Assembly: GCA_902633655.1 (NCBI GenBank)
Contig: CACPHA010000019.1
Location: 1 to 32,914, forward strand
DNA length: 32,914 bases
Reading direction: 5' to 3'
Source: Paracoccaceae bacterium
Lineage (GTDB): Bacteria; Pseudomonadota; Alphaproteobacteria; Rhodobacterales; Rhodobacteraceae
Part shown: one piece after another, positions 24,758-32,914 of the stretch
How the letters are laid out: every line of letters starts with the position of its first letter
Numbering within the stretch: position 1 is the stretch's first letter
The notes under the pieces: model-generated
Seen by the model: only the letters and a program-made list of their open reading frames with translations
The model's database searches: none
Told to the model about the DNA's origin: nothing
Made by a program: the position numbers and the translations under genes

Positions 24758-25585
24758 TTGAAAAGTTTTGTAAAGTACAACATCGATTACATACCCTGTG
24801 GCATAATAATTTTGACTTTTATGATGCAGATAGCGTTGCTACTAATTCCTTTATTCTGGACAATTGTGGGAGCTGTCTTGCTTATACCGCTTCAATTGTC
24901 TCTTGTAGCGTGCGGACACAATCACTGTCATTGCGCTTTCTCTAAATCCAAAAATTTTAATACATTTATTGAATGTATTTTGTACTTCCAAACTGGGATA
25001 AGTCCGCACGGTTGGTTTTTACATCACGTTTTAGGACATCACGAGCATTATTTGAATCAGGAGCTGGACACTTCTAGGTGGCAAAAAACCGATGGAAGTA
25101 CTATGACAAGATTATACTATACTGTAAAAACCACATTAATGATTTATCCCGAAATTGTTAGGGTTGGGCGATTGCACCCAAAAGAGCTTAAGCGCTTCAT
25201 AAAAATGCTAATTTTATGTAACTGCATTTTAGTGGTTTTGTTATTTTTAGAACCGTTCAAAACCTTAATAGTTTTTATTGTACCTATGCTTTTAATATTG
25301 CTATTGCATGTCGAAGTTACGTATGACCACCATGCTGGACTACCAACGGATAATGCTCTTGAAGCAAGTAACAACAACGTCAGCAAGACATATAACTTAT
25401 TATCATGGAACTTAGGCTTTCATACAGCACATCATATGCGCCCAGGCTTGCATTGGTCGAAATTGCCTCATTTTCATAATACAATCGCTAATCAAATCCC
25501 TTCGATAAACGTTTTCGATCACCTGCCGTTCAAATCATATTTTCAAAAGCCAGAAAGTTCACATAACCCACCTTCCGATATATGA
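24758..25585 (+). CDS. Fatty acid desaturase-family membrane protein
   Basis: This is a 275-residue di-iron membrane enzyme that introduces a double bond or a hydroxyl into an acyl or related lipid chain. The three histidine boxes are HNHCH (54-58), HHVLGHH (89-95) and HTAHH (222-226). Hydrophobic pairs lie at about 12-50 and 145-185. The motif HHMRPGLHWSKLP after the third box is seen in carotenoid/hopanoid-like and small FA desaturase families. The start is a TTG with AAAGGAATC upstream; no in-frame ATG lies near. It is shorter than the desaturase at 29058 and of a different subfamily. It may work with the acyltransferase 240 bp downstream. Confidence 0.9.
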   Translation: MKSFVKYNIDYIPCGIIILTFMMQIALLLIPLFWTIVGAVLLIPLQLSLVACGHNHCHCAFSKSKNFNTFIECILYFQTGISPHGWFLHHVLGHHEHYLNQELDTSRWQKTDGSTMTRLYYTVKTTLMIYPEIVRVGRLHPKELKRFIKMLILCNCILVVLLFLEPFKTLIVFIVPMLLILLLHVEVTYDHHAGLPTDNALEASNNNVSKTYNLLSWNLGFHTAHHMRPGLHWSKLPHFHNTIANQIPSINVFDHLPFKSYFQKPESSHNPPSDI

Positions 25586-25823
25586 TACCACATCAGACAA
25601 AATCTTAAATTAAACATGTTATTTGAAATTAAATTAGTTCGCACTTTACTGACTGAACCTCTATTCATTTTTATAGTTATTAATTGTCTATACACTTTTA
25701 TGGCGTATTTGATATTTGAGCGTGTGTAAAATGTTTCAATTACAAGAGGATTTATAGCGAGCGCCAGCATTTAGTATGATATCTAATATCTTAGACACGA
25801 CAAAAAACTTAAGGTGATTTCGT

Positions 25824-26648
25824 TTGACACATGAAGATTTGAGAAAAAGGCCTATTGCGAGTTATGCAACCAGAGCGGATTCTTGGAGGCAACAAATCTT
25901 AAAGAGAACGCTGGAATTAGCGAGAGGGGGTCAAAGACTTGAACGCCTCTATGCAAACAACAGACATAAGTTGGCTGCGTCTGATGATTTTTGGCTTACT
26001 GTTATAAAAGAATTAGATCTGAAGTTGATTTTTGATGAATCAAAAATACGGACAATTCCTGCAAACGGTCCGTTATTAGTAGTGGCAAATCATCCTTTTG
26101 GCTTCGCCGATGGCCTTGCGCTAGGGCATGTTATTTCATTAGTTCGTAGTGATCAAAAACTGCTAGCACATTCGGTTTTTGAAAAAATACCGGAAACTCA
26201 AAAACACTTTATCCCTATAAAATTTTCCCAAGGCTCAAGCGCGTTAAAAGAAAATGTTAAAAGCATGAAAATCGCCAGAGAGCATCTTAGATCTGGCGGA
26301 TGCATTATGATATTTCCTGCGGGGCAAGTTGCTACTTCAAAGACTATCATTGGAAAAGTCGAGGATGCTGAGTGGAAAGTTTTTTGCGCAAAATTAGTAC
26401 AGTTTTGTAACCCCATAATTTTACCTGTTTATTTTTCTGGGCAACATGGATGGCTTTTTCAGTTACTTGTAAAACTTGGCGATAGCTGGCGAGAGGGCAT
26501 GCACGTTGGCAATCTGGTGCAGCAATTAGGCACAGATATTAATCTTACTATAGGTAACCCAATAAAATCGTCAGAATTGGGTAACTTGTCAAATAGGGGT
26601 GAAGTAATGTTAAAATTGCGGGAAATTGTCTTCTCTCTAAAACCTTAA
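25824..26648 (+). CDS. PlsC-like glycerolipid/ornithine-lipid acyltransferase
   Basis: This 274-residue protein belongs to the LPLAT acyltransferase superfamily. The catalytic H-x4-D block is NHPFGFAD (89-96), and the substrate-binding block is FPAGQVA (164-170), of the kind seen in the OlsA/hemolysin-like branch. It probably transfers an acyl chain to a lyso-lipid or related acceptor at the inner membrane. No transmembrane helix is obvious. The start is TTG with AAGGTG upstream. It is the second gene in a row to use TTG. Placed after a desaturase, it fits a membrane-lipid remodelling function. Confidence 0.88.
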   Translation: MTHEDLRKRPIASYATRADSWRQQILKRTLELARGGQRLERLYANNRHKLAASDDFWLTVIKELDLKLIFDESKIRTIPANGPLLVVANHPFGFADGLALGHVISLVRSDQKLLAHSVFEKIPETQKHFIPIKFSQGSSALKENVKSMKIAREHLRSGGCIMIFPAGQVATSKTIIGKVEDAEWKVFCAKLVQFCNPIILPVYFSGQHGWLFQLLVKLGDSWREGMHVGNLVQQLGTDINLTIGNPIKSSELGNLSNRGEVMLKLREIVFSLKP

Positions 26649-26817
26649 ATGGACCAGCAAGTTTTTGCGCGAGCCCAATCTATTCGGTAATATTCCATTA
26701 AAGAAATAAAAAACTGAACTATAGAAAATCGATCTTTCGAAGGATCTCAGCATTTATCAATGTAAACGGAATTGGAATATACCGACTTCAATATTCTATT
26801 ATAAATTTGGCATATAA

Positions 26818-28707
26818 TTATCTTGAAAAGTTTTCTTCGGTGCACCCAGTAATGATAGCTCTATTTCTTTCGTCCCCACAAATGCGGTGAACCTCACATA
26901 AAATTGCTTTAGGGTCATGACACTTCACGGGCGAAAGTTTACAGGCCAAGGTATTAACTGAGCCTAGGTGCGCATCTACTTTGTTAACAACATCCTTATC
27001 CATATTAATCGATGTTAAGGATTTATATAACTTTTCTTCGTTTTCAATATTGAAACGCCCCAATACCGACCTGCTGCCTGCGGGGTTCAACGCGATACCA
27101 GATACATCTAGACTACTAGCGATTGGGCCGGCCAAAGTTCCACCTAGAGAATGCCCCAATACAATGAACTCATCTTTATTTTCAATAGACATCGTATGGT
27201 ATTTTTGGGCTTTCTTAAATGTGAATTCACTAGCATCTGGTATGCCCACTAATTTACCAAAATCTACCCTTGCCACAATATCTGAAACGATTTGTGGCGG
27301 AAGCAAACCTATGACCGGTGTTATCTTATCAAATAAGTTCAATACCTGAACAAAAGAAAAAACATCTAAATTATACAACATTTCAGCAGGCATGATTGTA
27401 CCTCTGATGACCATAACTCTAATTTTCAGATCTTCAAAATAAACAATCATTGAGCGCGTAAATTGAGACATTGGGTCTATTTGCTCAACCAAGACACTGC
27501 CAATATTGGTACCCTCGTAAATTCGCGAAACGGCACTTTTTACATCGCTTGCATCGTCATAGTGATTTGGCGTGTAGTTATATATAATTTCCGAGAGGGG
27601 CAATAAATCGATTAAAGTAAGGTATTTCGAAGGTTTTCTATAAAGAGGATTCTCCCATCTCATCTTGCAAACAGGGTAGATGCTGGATTTTGAACTTATG
27701 TTGTAATTTACCTTCCTGCTGTCATACTCAATTAGAGGCTTAGTCCCATCAACTGTTGTCAGAAGTCCCGTTGCGGTAGCATTCATAGAGATGGCAACGA
27801 TAGAAAATATCACAACCAACACTGTAAAACTCATGCCAACAAAATTTGGTAAAAAAGATTTAATTGCAAATCTTAGTGAAATTAGTGAAATGGAAAAAAT
27901 TAACGTAATAACAATTGTTGAAAAAATTTCGAATACTGTTGATAGAACAGCTCCCGAAATGAAAACTGAGGCTACAAATAAAAATAGAAAACCTTTGCGT
28001 CGCTTTACAGCCAAAACTCTTTTATCCAATTCTTTGGAGGAGTAACCTGAGAGCAGTTCAAATGATGAGCTTCCATAGCCCTGGTCAGATTCTAGTTTAT
28101 TTAGGGCTATTTCGTAATCAAAAAATTTGTCCTGAGCGGTGCTTGAACGGCTATTTATAGCGTGGCAAACAGTATATATCAGTCCAAAGAGTACTGAAAA
28201 CAAACAGCCTCCTAAGATGTAACCGGAAGCAAATAATTCAAGATTTAATCTTCCATAAAAGAAATAAATAAAGGTTACACCTAGCATTGGAAAAACTTCA
28301 TAGCCGATGATCAGAATTTTATTTAAAAACTTAATCATCTTAAATGCCATCTCTTCATTTTGAGAAACTAGCGCATTTAATTGAGCACGTCCTTTTATAA
28401 ATGGGGGATTATCCATAGCATCAAAAATTAAATCTATAAAATCATCTATAATAGCGGCAAAAAAAAGAAGTATGCCTGGGATGAGAACAAGATATAAAAC
28501 AGTAGTTTGAGTATTTAGAAGCGCAGTATTTAATATAAAATTAAGGGTTTGTATGAACAAACCAATTATTAAAGCAATTAGCGAAAGAGTTGTGATCACA
28601 AAGTAAAACGTAACACGAACCCGAAGGGAGTTAACATATGACTTTGAAAACAACACGTGGAATAGTTTATCTTCAATCTGAGAACAAATAAATGAAAATC
28701 TTATCAC
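26818..28707 (-). CDS. Multi-pass membrane protein with C-terminal lipase-like domain
   Basis: This is an unusual 629-residue protein. The first half has about six to eight hydrophobic segments (about 30-60, 70-92, 135-157, 163-187, 243-285 and 295-315). The second half is an alpha/beta-hydrolase domain of class 3 lipase style: MVIRGTIMPAEMLYNLDVF provides the oxyanion-side block, and EFIVLGHSLGGTLAGPIASS the nucleophile elbow (Ser520). The C-terminal 50 residues contain five Cys and His/Asp candidates for the triad. The Cys content suggests that this part is extracytoplasmic. It is probably a membrane-tethered lipase or esterase. It converges with the acyltransferase gene. Confidence 0.85.
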   Translation of the reverse strand: MIRFSFICSQIEDKLFHVLFSKSYVNSLRVRVTFYFVITTLSLIALIIGLFIQTLNFILNTALLNTQTTVLYLVLIPGILLFFAAIIDDFIDLIFDAMDNPPFIKGRAQLNALVSQNEEMAFKMIKFLNKILIIGYEVFPMLGVTFIYFFYGRLNLELFASGYILGGCLFSVLFGLIYTVCHAINSRSSTAQDKFFDYEIALNKLESDQGYGSSSFELLSGYSSKELDKRVLAVKRRKGFLFLFVASVFISGAVLSTVFEIFSTIVITLIFSISLISLRFAIKSFLPNFVGMSFTVLVVIFSIVAISMNATATGLLTTVDGTKPLIEYDSRKVNYNISSKSSIYPVCKMRWENPLYRKPSKYLTLIDLLPLSEIIYNYTPNHYDDASDVKSAVSRIYEGTNIGSVLVEQIDPMSQFTRSMIVYFEDLKIRVMVIRGTIMPAEMLYNLDVFSFVQVLNLFDKITPVIGLLPPQIVSDIVARVDFGKLVGIPDASEFTFKKAQKYHTMSIENKDEFIVLGHSLGGTLAGPIASSLDVSGIALNPAGSRSVLGRFNIENEEKLYKSLTSINMDKDVVNKVDAHLGSVNTLACKLSPVKCHDPKAILCEVHRICGDERNRAIITGCTEENFSR

Positions 28708-29057
28708 TTTTCCAAAAATTGTGAAATGTTTTCTAGATCAAATTGGATTGGTATATTGATTTTTTAAATTTAGCTATGAGTCAGTTGTTCATGTTTACTT
28801 TCTATTGAATAATCAAACTTCTTAAAAGGAATATACCAGTGAACGTTTACGGCTTTACAAGATGAGTATTCCCGTAAATGTAGGTATGAAAAAGCATATT
28901 CACGTTTCACTCGTATGCATAGCTTACCATGGTTGATAAATTCGGCTGCTAATTAATAACCTCATCACGCATTGTTATTTCTACATTTCTAACGGATCTC
29001 CAATATGATCCACTCCAAAAGCTTTTCAGCTTTTGCAGGAATGCTCTTCATTATCGA
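28708..29057. other. AT-rich intergenic gap with a terminator-like hairpin
   Basis: Nothing coding is seen between the lipase-like gene start (28707) and the end of the desaturase gene (29058). The only structure is the hairpin at 29016-29035, listed separately. The lipase promoter should lie just to the right of 28707 on the minus strand. Confidence 0.5.
29016..29035 (-). terminator. Hairpin downstream of the desaturase gene
   Basis: On the minus strand CAAAAGCT-GAAA-AGCTTTTG forms a perfect 8-bp stem with a GNRA tetraloop, 22 bp after the stop of the desaturase gene at 29058. The stem itself ends in TTTTG rather than a longer T-run, so it may be a weak terminator or a 3'-end stabiliser. 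Confidence 0.55.
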
Positions 29058-30182
29058 CTAGTCTTTTAGAAGCTCAGCATTAGAAAAAGAAATAAGTGAT
29101 TTTGACTTTTCCTCCCAAAGGTGCAATCGCGCATTGGCGAAGCTTTCCCCAATCGTCAAGCGATTAATTTCTCGAAGCGCGGCATGATCCCTAAGCACTT
29201 CGGGCAAACGATAGAAAGGAATACAGCTATAGAGGTGGTGCACATGGTGGATGCCAAGATTTCCAGAGAACCACCGTAACACCTTAGGCATCACGTAGTG
29301 TGAACTTCCATGAAGGGCAGCGTGGAGCAGGTGCCAATCCTTACCAGCCTCCCAATAAGTGTTTTCAAATTGATGTTGAACATAGAACATCCACACCCCA
29401 GCAGTAGCGGCCAGTAACGTGGAGGGTAGGAAGACCAGCAGGACTGGCATTATACCACCAAAATGCACGATAACCGCCAAACCGATTAATGTTGCCGCGT
29501 TGGTACCCATAGCACTCAACCAGAATTTGAAATTTTTCATCATGCCGATGGGTAAACGGTGTTTAAGCAGGAACTGATAGGCTGGCCCAATACCGAACAG
29601 TACGATTGGGTGGCGGTACAACCGATATATTAGGCGATTGTACTTTGACAGGGCCCTATACTCAGCTACAGTCAAAGTATCAATGTCGCCAAAACCGCGT
29701 CGCTCCAGATTCCCAGAAGTACTGTGATGAATTGAATGTAAGTGCCTCCAAACATCAAAAGGAGTCAACGTAACCACCCCGATAATGCGCCCAAGCCATG
29801 CGTTCGCATTGCGGTTTTTAAAAAACGCCCCATGGCCACAATCATGTTGAATGACAAACAAACGGAAAAGGAAAGCCCCATTACAGAGCGAGATAGCAAA
29901 TGAGAGCCAATAACTAGTAGAAAGTGACCACCATGCGATAGCCCAAATCAGAATAAATGGGCCGATGGTAAGCGAAAGTTCTGTGCAGCTCCGCAGGTGG
30001 TTAGGCTTGCGGTATTGTGCTAGTATACGAACCCAGTCTTTAATATTCCCAACTTCCGGCGTCAATTTATAAGCACTCCCAGTAATGGCAATAATCCGGC
30101 ATTTCTCCCTACTAACTTTATCAGTAATTGTATAACTCCCAATTGCAAATAATAAATCCAAATCAGTAGGCTTTAGAAGCAA
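29058..30182 (-). CDS. Fatty acid desaturase, acyl-lipid type
   Basis: This 374-residue integral membrane di-iron enzyme has the classic three boxes HDCGH (113-117), HSIHH (149-153) and HHVHH (312-316). FDVWRHLHSIHHSTSGNLER and GNLGIHHVHHLYSCIP are typical of omega-6/delta-12-like bacterial acyl-lipid desaturases. Membrane segments lie at about 70-110, 222-265 and around the boxes. The ORF start gives about 45 residues before the family similarity (near DWVRILAQYRKP), so the true start may be internal. The base composition is more GC-rich than the flanking lipid genes, suggesting separate acquisition. It probably unsaturates phospholipid acyl chains. Confidence 0.92.
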   Translation of the reverse strand: MLLKPTDLDLLFAIGSYTITDKVSREKCRIIAITGSAYKLTPEVGNIKDWVRILAQYRKPNHLRSCTELSLTIGPFILIWAIAWWSLSTSYWLSFAISLCNGAFLFRLFVIQHDCGHGAFFKNRNANAWLGRIIGVVTLTPFDVWRHLHSIHHSTSGNLERRGFGDIDTLTVAEYRALSKYNRLIYRLYRHPIVLFGIGPAYQFLLKHRLPIGMMKNFKFWLSAMGTNAATLIGLAVIVHFGGIMPVLLVFLPSTLLAATAGVWMFYVQHQFENTYWEAGKDWHLLHAALHGSSHYVMPKVLRWFSGNLGIHHVHHLYSCIPFYRLPEVLRDHAALREINRLTIGESFANARLHLWEEKSKSLISFSNAELLKD

Positions 30183-30787
30183 ATCTCAATGCATCAGACA
30201 ATGCGCCTTTGCAGATAGCTCAGATCAAGTTGTCATAGGACTGCAAGATATAACGCTCGTAGACTTCACACTCGCGCAACTCAAAATTTGTCTATATCGC
30301 TTAAGCTTCTCTCGAAAGCAGATGCAGTTTATTACTTTCTACAAAATCAGCGGGCTGATTGAAAGCCATCTGTCAGTTAATTTATCTACCCACCCAAAAA
30401 TGACCACCGTGAGTTCCTTTTCGACCCTCGGTGAGTTCCTTTTTGGGGGGTATAGGCCCTATTTCCCTGGCTTTAAAGGGACTTCAAACAATAACTTGGT
30501 ACCCACGGCCGGAACAAACGTAAATCGTCTTGCATTGTTTTTATGAGTTTATTTTAATTCACTGGAACTGATTTGAGTGCCCTTTGATGACTTTTTGAGT
30601 TCCTTTTTTCTTAAATTTATTTCAGGTGTCTAGCTGTCTCCAGCTATTTATATCTTCGAAGAGAACTCCTTCGTCCCTTACACCTGATAAGTAGTTACCT
30701 ACAATTAAATGGCAGCCTCTTTCATAGTAACTTTGAGAAATTCAATGTCAGGGTTAGATAGTGCTGATAAGTACTTTAAGATTATGC
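30183..30787. other. Intergenic region containing repeat copy B
   Basis: No gene is supported in these 605 bases. The repeat at 30391-30510 occupies the middle. Short GAGTTCCTTTT units recur at about 30410, 30432 and 30596. The rest is AT-rich with no recognisable structure. Confidence 0.5.
30391..30510. repeat. Direct repeat copy B (canonical tRNA-Leu 3' end plus flank)
   Basis: This is the second copy of the element at 17084-17193, same orientation, about 13.3 kb away. On the minus strand its right end reads GGCCGTGGGTACCA, a good tRNA-Leu 3' end that would pair fully with the GCCCACG acceptor strand of the tRNA at 17266 and supplies A73. No tRNA 5' half is present to its right. It contains an extra GTGAGTTCCTTTT unit relative to copy A. 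Confidence 0.75.
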
Positions 30788-31657
30788 CTATAGATTCCGA
30801 ATGGTCCGAAGCTCGGGATGGCGGTCAAAAAAGAGGCTTGCAGGCCGCTCTCCACATCGTAGGGGATCAACATACATAACCTGGCTCGGCATTATATTTG
30901 TAACATTACAGTCTGTTCCATACTTTGAAAAATATTCCATTAAGTTGGAGTACCATGTCATTGGAGCTTCTTTAGTCGAGGTCACCTCAAATGCTACGCG
31001 ATCTTTCCCGAGAGCTTGTATAACATCACCGAATACGTCGGTTTCCGCTTCTTTTTGAATTTCAATTTCTTCGTGATCTATCAAAACTGTGAAAGCACCA
31101 TGTTCAAGAAATGGCTCCGCTCCGCGGATAATTTCTTGTGCGCTAGCTGGCCTATCTTTAGATACTTTCCTCCATCCTCGCTCAGGATGATGTTCATATA
31201 TAATCTTCATCCCGCAATCAATTGCTCTTTGCCGCCATGATTTTAGTTGATTTTCTGGAACGTCCCCAAAGGTATTCATGAATTCCATCACCGAGAAGCC
31301 TAGTGCAGCCCCTGCTTCAATTGCCTCATCCACAACGCCTTTTCTGTAAGCGCGCATAAAATAACCATGATCTAAATAAGGTTGGATAGCATATTGTTTG
31401 TAGAGGACGATTTTCCGCTTCAACCAATCCTCTGGGTGCCCAAGCACTTGAGTTGTTGCTATCTTTACATAATCAATTCGATCTCCAGCGACTTCAAGAA
31501 AATCCGCAAGTTCTCGCAGGCCCATGCGTTCATAATACCAAGGCGCTTCATCGAAGCCCACATCTTTTGCCCATAGTTGATTATTTTTTCTTGGCTTCAG
31601 TGCTGGACCCTCGACATTAAATACCTCAGAAACGGATGCTGTCGGATTTTTGGTCAT
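30788..31657 (-). CDS. ComA-like (phosphosulfolactate synthase family) TIM-barrel protein
   Basis: This roughly 289-residue protein matches the ComA family. In methanogens and Bacillus, ComA joins sulfite to phosphoenolpyruvate to make phosphosulfolactate. Landmarks are GLRELADFLEVAGDRIDYVK, LKRKIVLYKQYAIQPYLDHG and EAGAALGFSVMEFMNTFGDV, then VLIDHEEIEIQ and RVAFEVTSTKEAPMTWYSN. ATG at 31657 with AAAGG upstream is preferred over TTG at 31666. Many alphaproteobacterial ComA-like proteins have no proven function, and ComB/ComC partners are not in the window. Control by the adjacent LacI protein through the palindrome at 31792 is likely, which suggests a catabolic or substrate-induced role. Confidence 0.82.
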   Translation of the reverse strand: MTKNPTASVSEVFNVEGPALKPRKNNQLWAKDVGFDEAPWYYERMGLRELADFLEVAGDRIDYVKIATTQVLGHPEDWLKRKIVLYKQYAIQPYLDHGYFMRAYRKGVVDEAIEAGAALGFSVMEFMNTFGDVPENQLKSWRQRAIDCGMKIIYEHHPERGWRKVSKDRPASAQEIIRGAEPFLEHGAFTVLIDHEEIEIQKEAETDVFGDVIQALGKDRVAFEVTSTKEAPMTWYSNLMEYFSKYGTDCNVTNIMPSQVMYVDPLRCGERPASLFFDRHPELRTIRNL

Positions 31658-31791
31658 ATTATTCAACCCTTTACTACAGTGATCTAATTGAAACGTAATA
31701 GACTCTATTTCGTTCTTTTCTCCTCAAAGAATGGAGGTCTGCGCCTAACTCACTCAAAATGCATAACAATCGATTTGAAAAATCTTCTGAA

Positions 31792-31805
31792 TGATAACGT
31801 TATCA
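31792..31805. promoter_or_regulatory. Perfect LacI-type operator ahead of the ComA-like gene
   Basis: TGATAACGTTATCA is a perfect 14-bp palindrome with a central CG. It lies in the 185-bp gap between the LacI gene end (31843) and the ComA-like start (31657), about 135 bp upstream of that start. It differs from the operators at 1077 and 1133, so the two regulators should not cross-talk much. Confidence 0.75.
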
Positions 31806-31842
31806 ATTTATGCTGGAGCTGTCTATACCTGCGCATCATTAA

Positions 31843-32868
31843 TTAAGCTCGACCTGTTGAGCCCCGTTCAATCAAATTACATGGAAGCGTTAACTTTTTA
31901 GTCTCCCAACCAATCGGCTGTTTAATTTTCTCAATAAGCGTTAACGCTGCCATTCTTCCAATTTCTGCTCGGTTTTTATTGACTGTAGTTAATGGTGGAT
32001 AGCTCACTTCTCCCGAAAAAATTCCATCCATGCCCACTACTGAAAGCTGGTCGGGTACATTGATACCTTTATCATTTGCCACTTGAAGTGTCGCCAGACC
32101 CAAAATGTCATTAGATGCAAAAACGGCGGTTGGTAAATTACTTCCGGCTAAAAATTTTTCCATCGAATTTCTAGCTTTCTCAAATGATATCAAGGAATTA
32201 ATGCTGAATTCACAATCAACGTGCATGTTTGTTGGTGCCTCCAGTCCTTTCCTTTCATAAAAATTATGGAAAACCTCCAATCTCCAAGAGGAGCCAGAAC
32301 TCATGGAACCACCGACAAATAAAGCAATTTCGCGATGACCAAGTTCATATAATCTTTCAAGAGCTAAATTCATTCCTTCTTTACTATCATTACCAACCGT
32401 ATCATACGCCGGAAAATCTTCAGAATTCGTTAGCAGAACAAATGGAATTATTCCTAATGGGTCCAAATTAGTTGTTGGATGCGACGGCGAGATAATCGCA
32501 CCATCAACACAAGTTTGAATCATATATTGAAAATGCTCCTGTTCAATATCGGGATTCCATTCATTATTTAGTTGAATAACGCTATACCCATATTGCCTCA
32601 TTGTATCCTGTATAGCTTTAATTAATTCTGGAAAAAATGGGTTGGTAATGTCTGCAATTGATATTGCAATTGTATTGGTTTTTTGCCTACGCAAACTAGC
32701 AGCAAGAGCATTTCTACTATAGCCAATTTTTTGTGCTGCGCTCAAAACGCGCTCGCGCGTGTTTCCCTTTACTTGGATATTTTTTTGACCATTCAATACT
32801 CTTGCAACAGTTGCTTGCGACAGTCCACATTCTTTTGCTACGTCTACTATAGTTTTTCTTCTGCGCAT
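31843..32868 (-). CDS. LacI-family transcriptional regulator
   Basis: This 341-residue protein has an N-terminal helix-turn-helix TIVDVAKECGLSQATVARVL and hinge YSRNALAASLRRQKT. An effector-binding domain (IAISIADITNPFFPELIKAI, QLSVVGMDGIFSGEVSYPPL) follows. It is transcribed toward the ComA-like gene on the same strand and lies directly upstream of it. The likely target is the palindrome at 31792. Its effector is unknown. It is unrelated in detail to the LacI protein at 9273, sharing only the family fold. Confidence 0.93.
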   Translation of the reverse strand: MRRRKTIVDVAKECGLSQATVARVLNGQKNIQVKGNTRERVLSAAQKIGYSRNALAASLRRQKTNTIAISIADITNPFFPELIKAIQDTMRQYGYSVIQLNNEWNPDIEQEHFQYMIQTCVDGAIISPSHPTTNLDPLGIIPFVLLTNSEDFPAYDTVGNDSKEGMNLALERLYELGHREIALFVGGSMSSGSSWRLEVFHNFYERKGLEAPTNMHVDCEFSINSLISFEKARNSMEKFLAGSNLPTAVFASNDILGLATLQVANDKGINVPDQLSVVGMDGIFSGEVSYPPLTTVNKNRAEIGRMAALTLIEKIKQPIGWETKKLTLPCNLIERGSTGRA

Positions 32869-32914
32869 TTTTCAACCAATCTCTATAGTACCTGAAAAAG
32901 TCCCTTTTGTAAGA

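Noticed and set aside
30322-30546. 74-codon ORF across repeat copy B
   Set aside because: It runs through the repeat and tRNA remnant, and its translation has no recognisable features.
1-32914. CRISPR arrays, rRNA genes or complete insertion sequences
   Set aside because: No regularly spaced repeats, rRNA segments or transposase genes with terminal inverted repeats were seen.

Overview
The window looks like chromosomal DNA of a marine alphaproteobacterium, most plausibly of the Rhodobacterales/Roseobacter group. This is inferred from the gene families and the tightly overlapped operons; no rRNA or marker gene is present to confirm it. It splits into two halves. Positions 1 to about 16800 are moderately GC-rich and densely coded. 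Positions about 17000 to the right end are clearly more AT-rich, with long gaps, degenerate genes and mobile-element remnants.

Left half (1-14750): a LacI-regulated uptake and catabolism locus. A divergent promoter (1058-1164), built as two mirrored arms that each carry a LacI-type operator, drives a two-domain SnoaL-like gene leftward and a long operon rightward. The operon order is ABC ATPase, substrate-binding protein, two permeases, SnoaL-like protein, histidinol-dehydrogenase-like (HpsN-type) dehydrogenase, two-domain SnoaL-like protein, SDR oxidoreductase, LacI regulator, another two-domain SnoaL-like protein, bicupin and a MetE-family zinc methyltransferase-like protein. At its end lie two pseudogenes, an alpha/beta hydrolase and an RraA-like aldolase. 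Several junctions are 4-bp ATGA stop/start overlaps, and the substrate-binding gene is bracketed by RNA hairpins. The gene set suggests import of a sugar- or polyol-like compound, two NAD(P)-dependent oxidations, and several SnoaL-catalysed steps of unknown chemistry. The substrate cannot be read from the sequence. Four SnoaL-fold proteins in one regulon is the most striking feature of the window.

Middle (15115-17266): a photolyase/cryptochrome-family gene translationally coupled to a tiny DUF2256 zinc-binding protein and a short unknown ORF, then a tRNA-Leu(UAA) gene on the minus strand whose 3' end is abnormal. About 110 bp spanning that tRNA end and its flank recur at 30391-30510, where the tRNA 3' end is canonical.

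Right half (17400-30500): an island-like region. It holds a 2-hydroxychromene-2-carboxylate isomerase-like gene flanked by a direct repeat of about 65 bp, an adenylate cyclase-TPR protein, and a cluster of broken genes (a polymerase-like phage/plasmid protein, a tyrosine recombinase fragment, an AP2-domain protein, a DUF5765-like membrane protein). A lipid-related set follows: two fatty acid desaturases, a PlsC-like acyltransferase and a membrane-anchored lipase-like protein. The far right (30788-32868) carries a ComA (phosphosulfolactate synthase)-like gene and a second LacI regulator on the minus strand, with a perfect 14-bp LacI-type palindrome between them.
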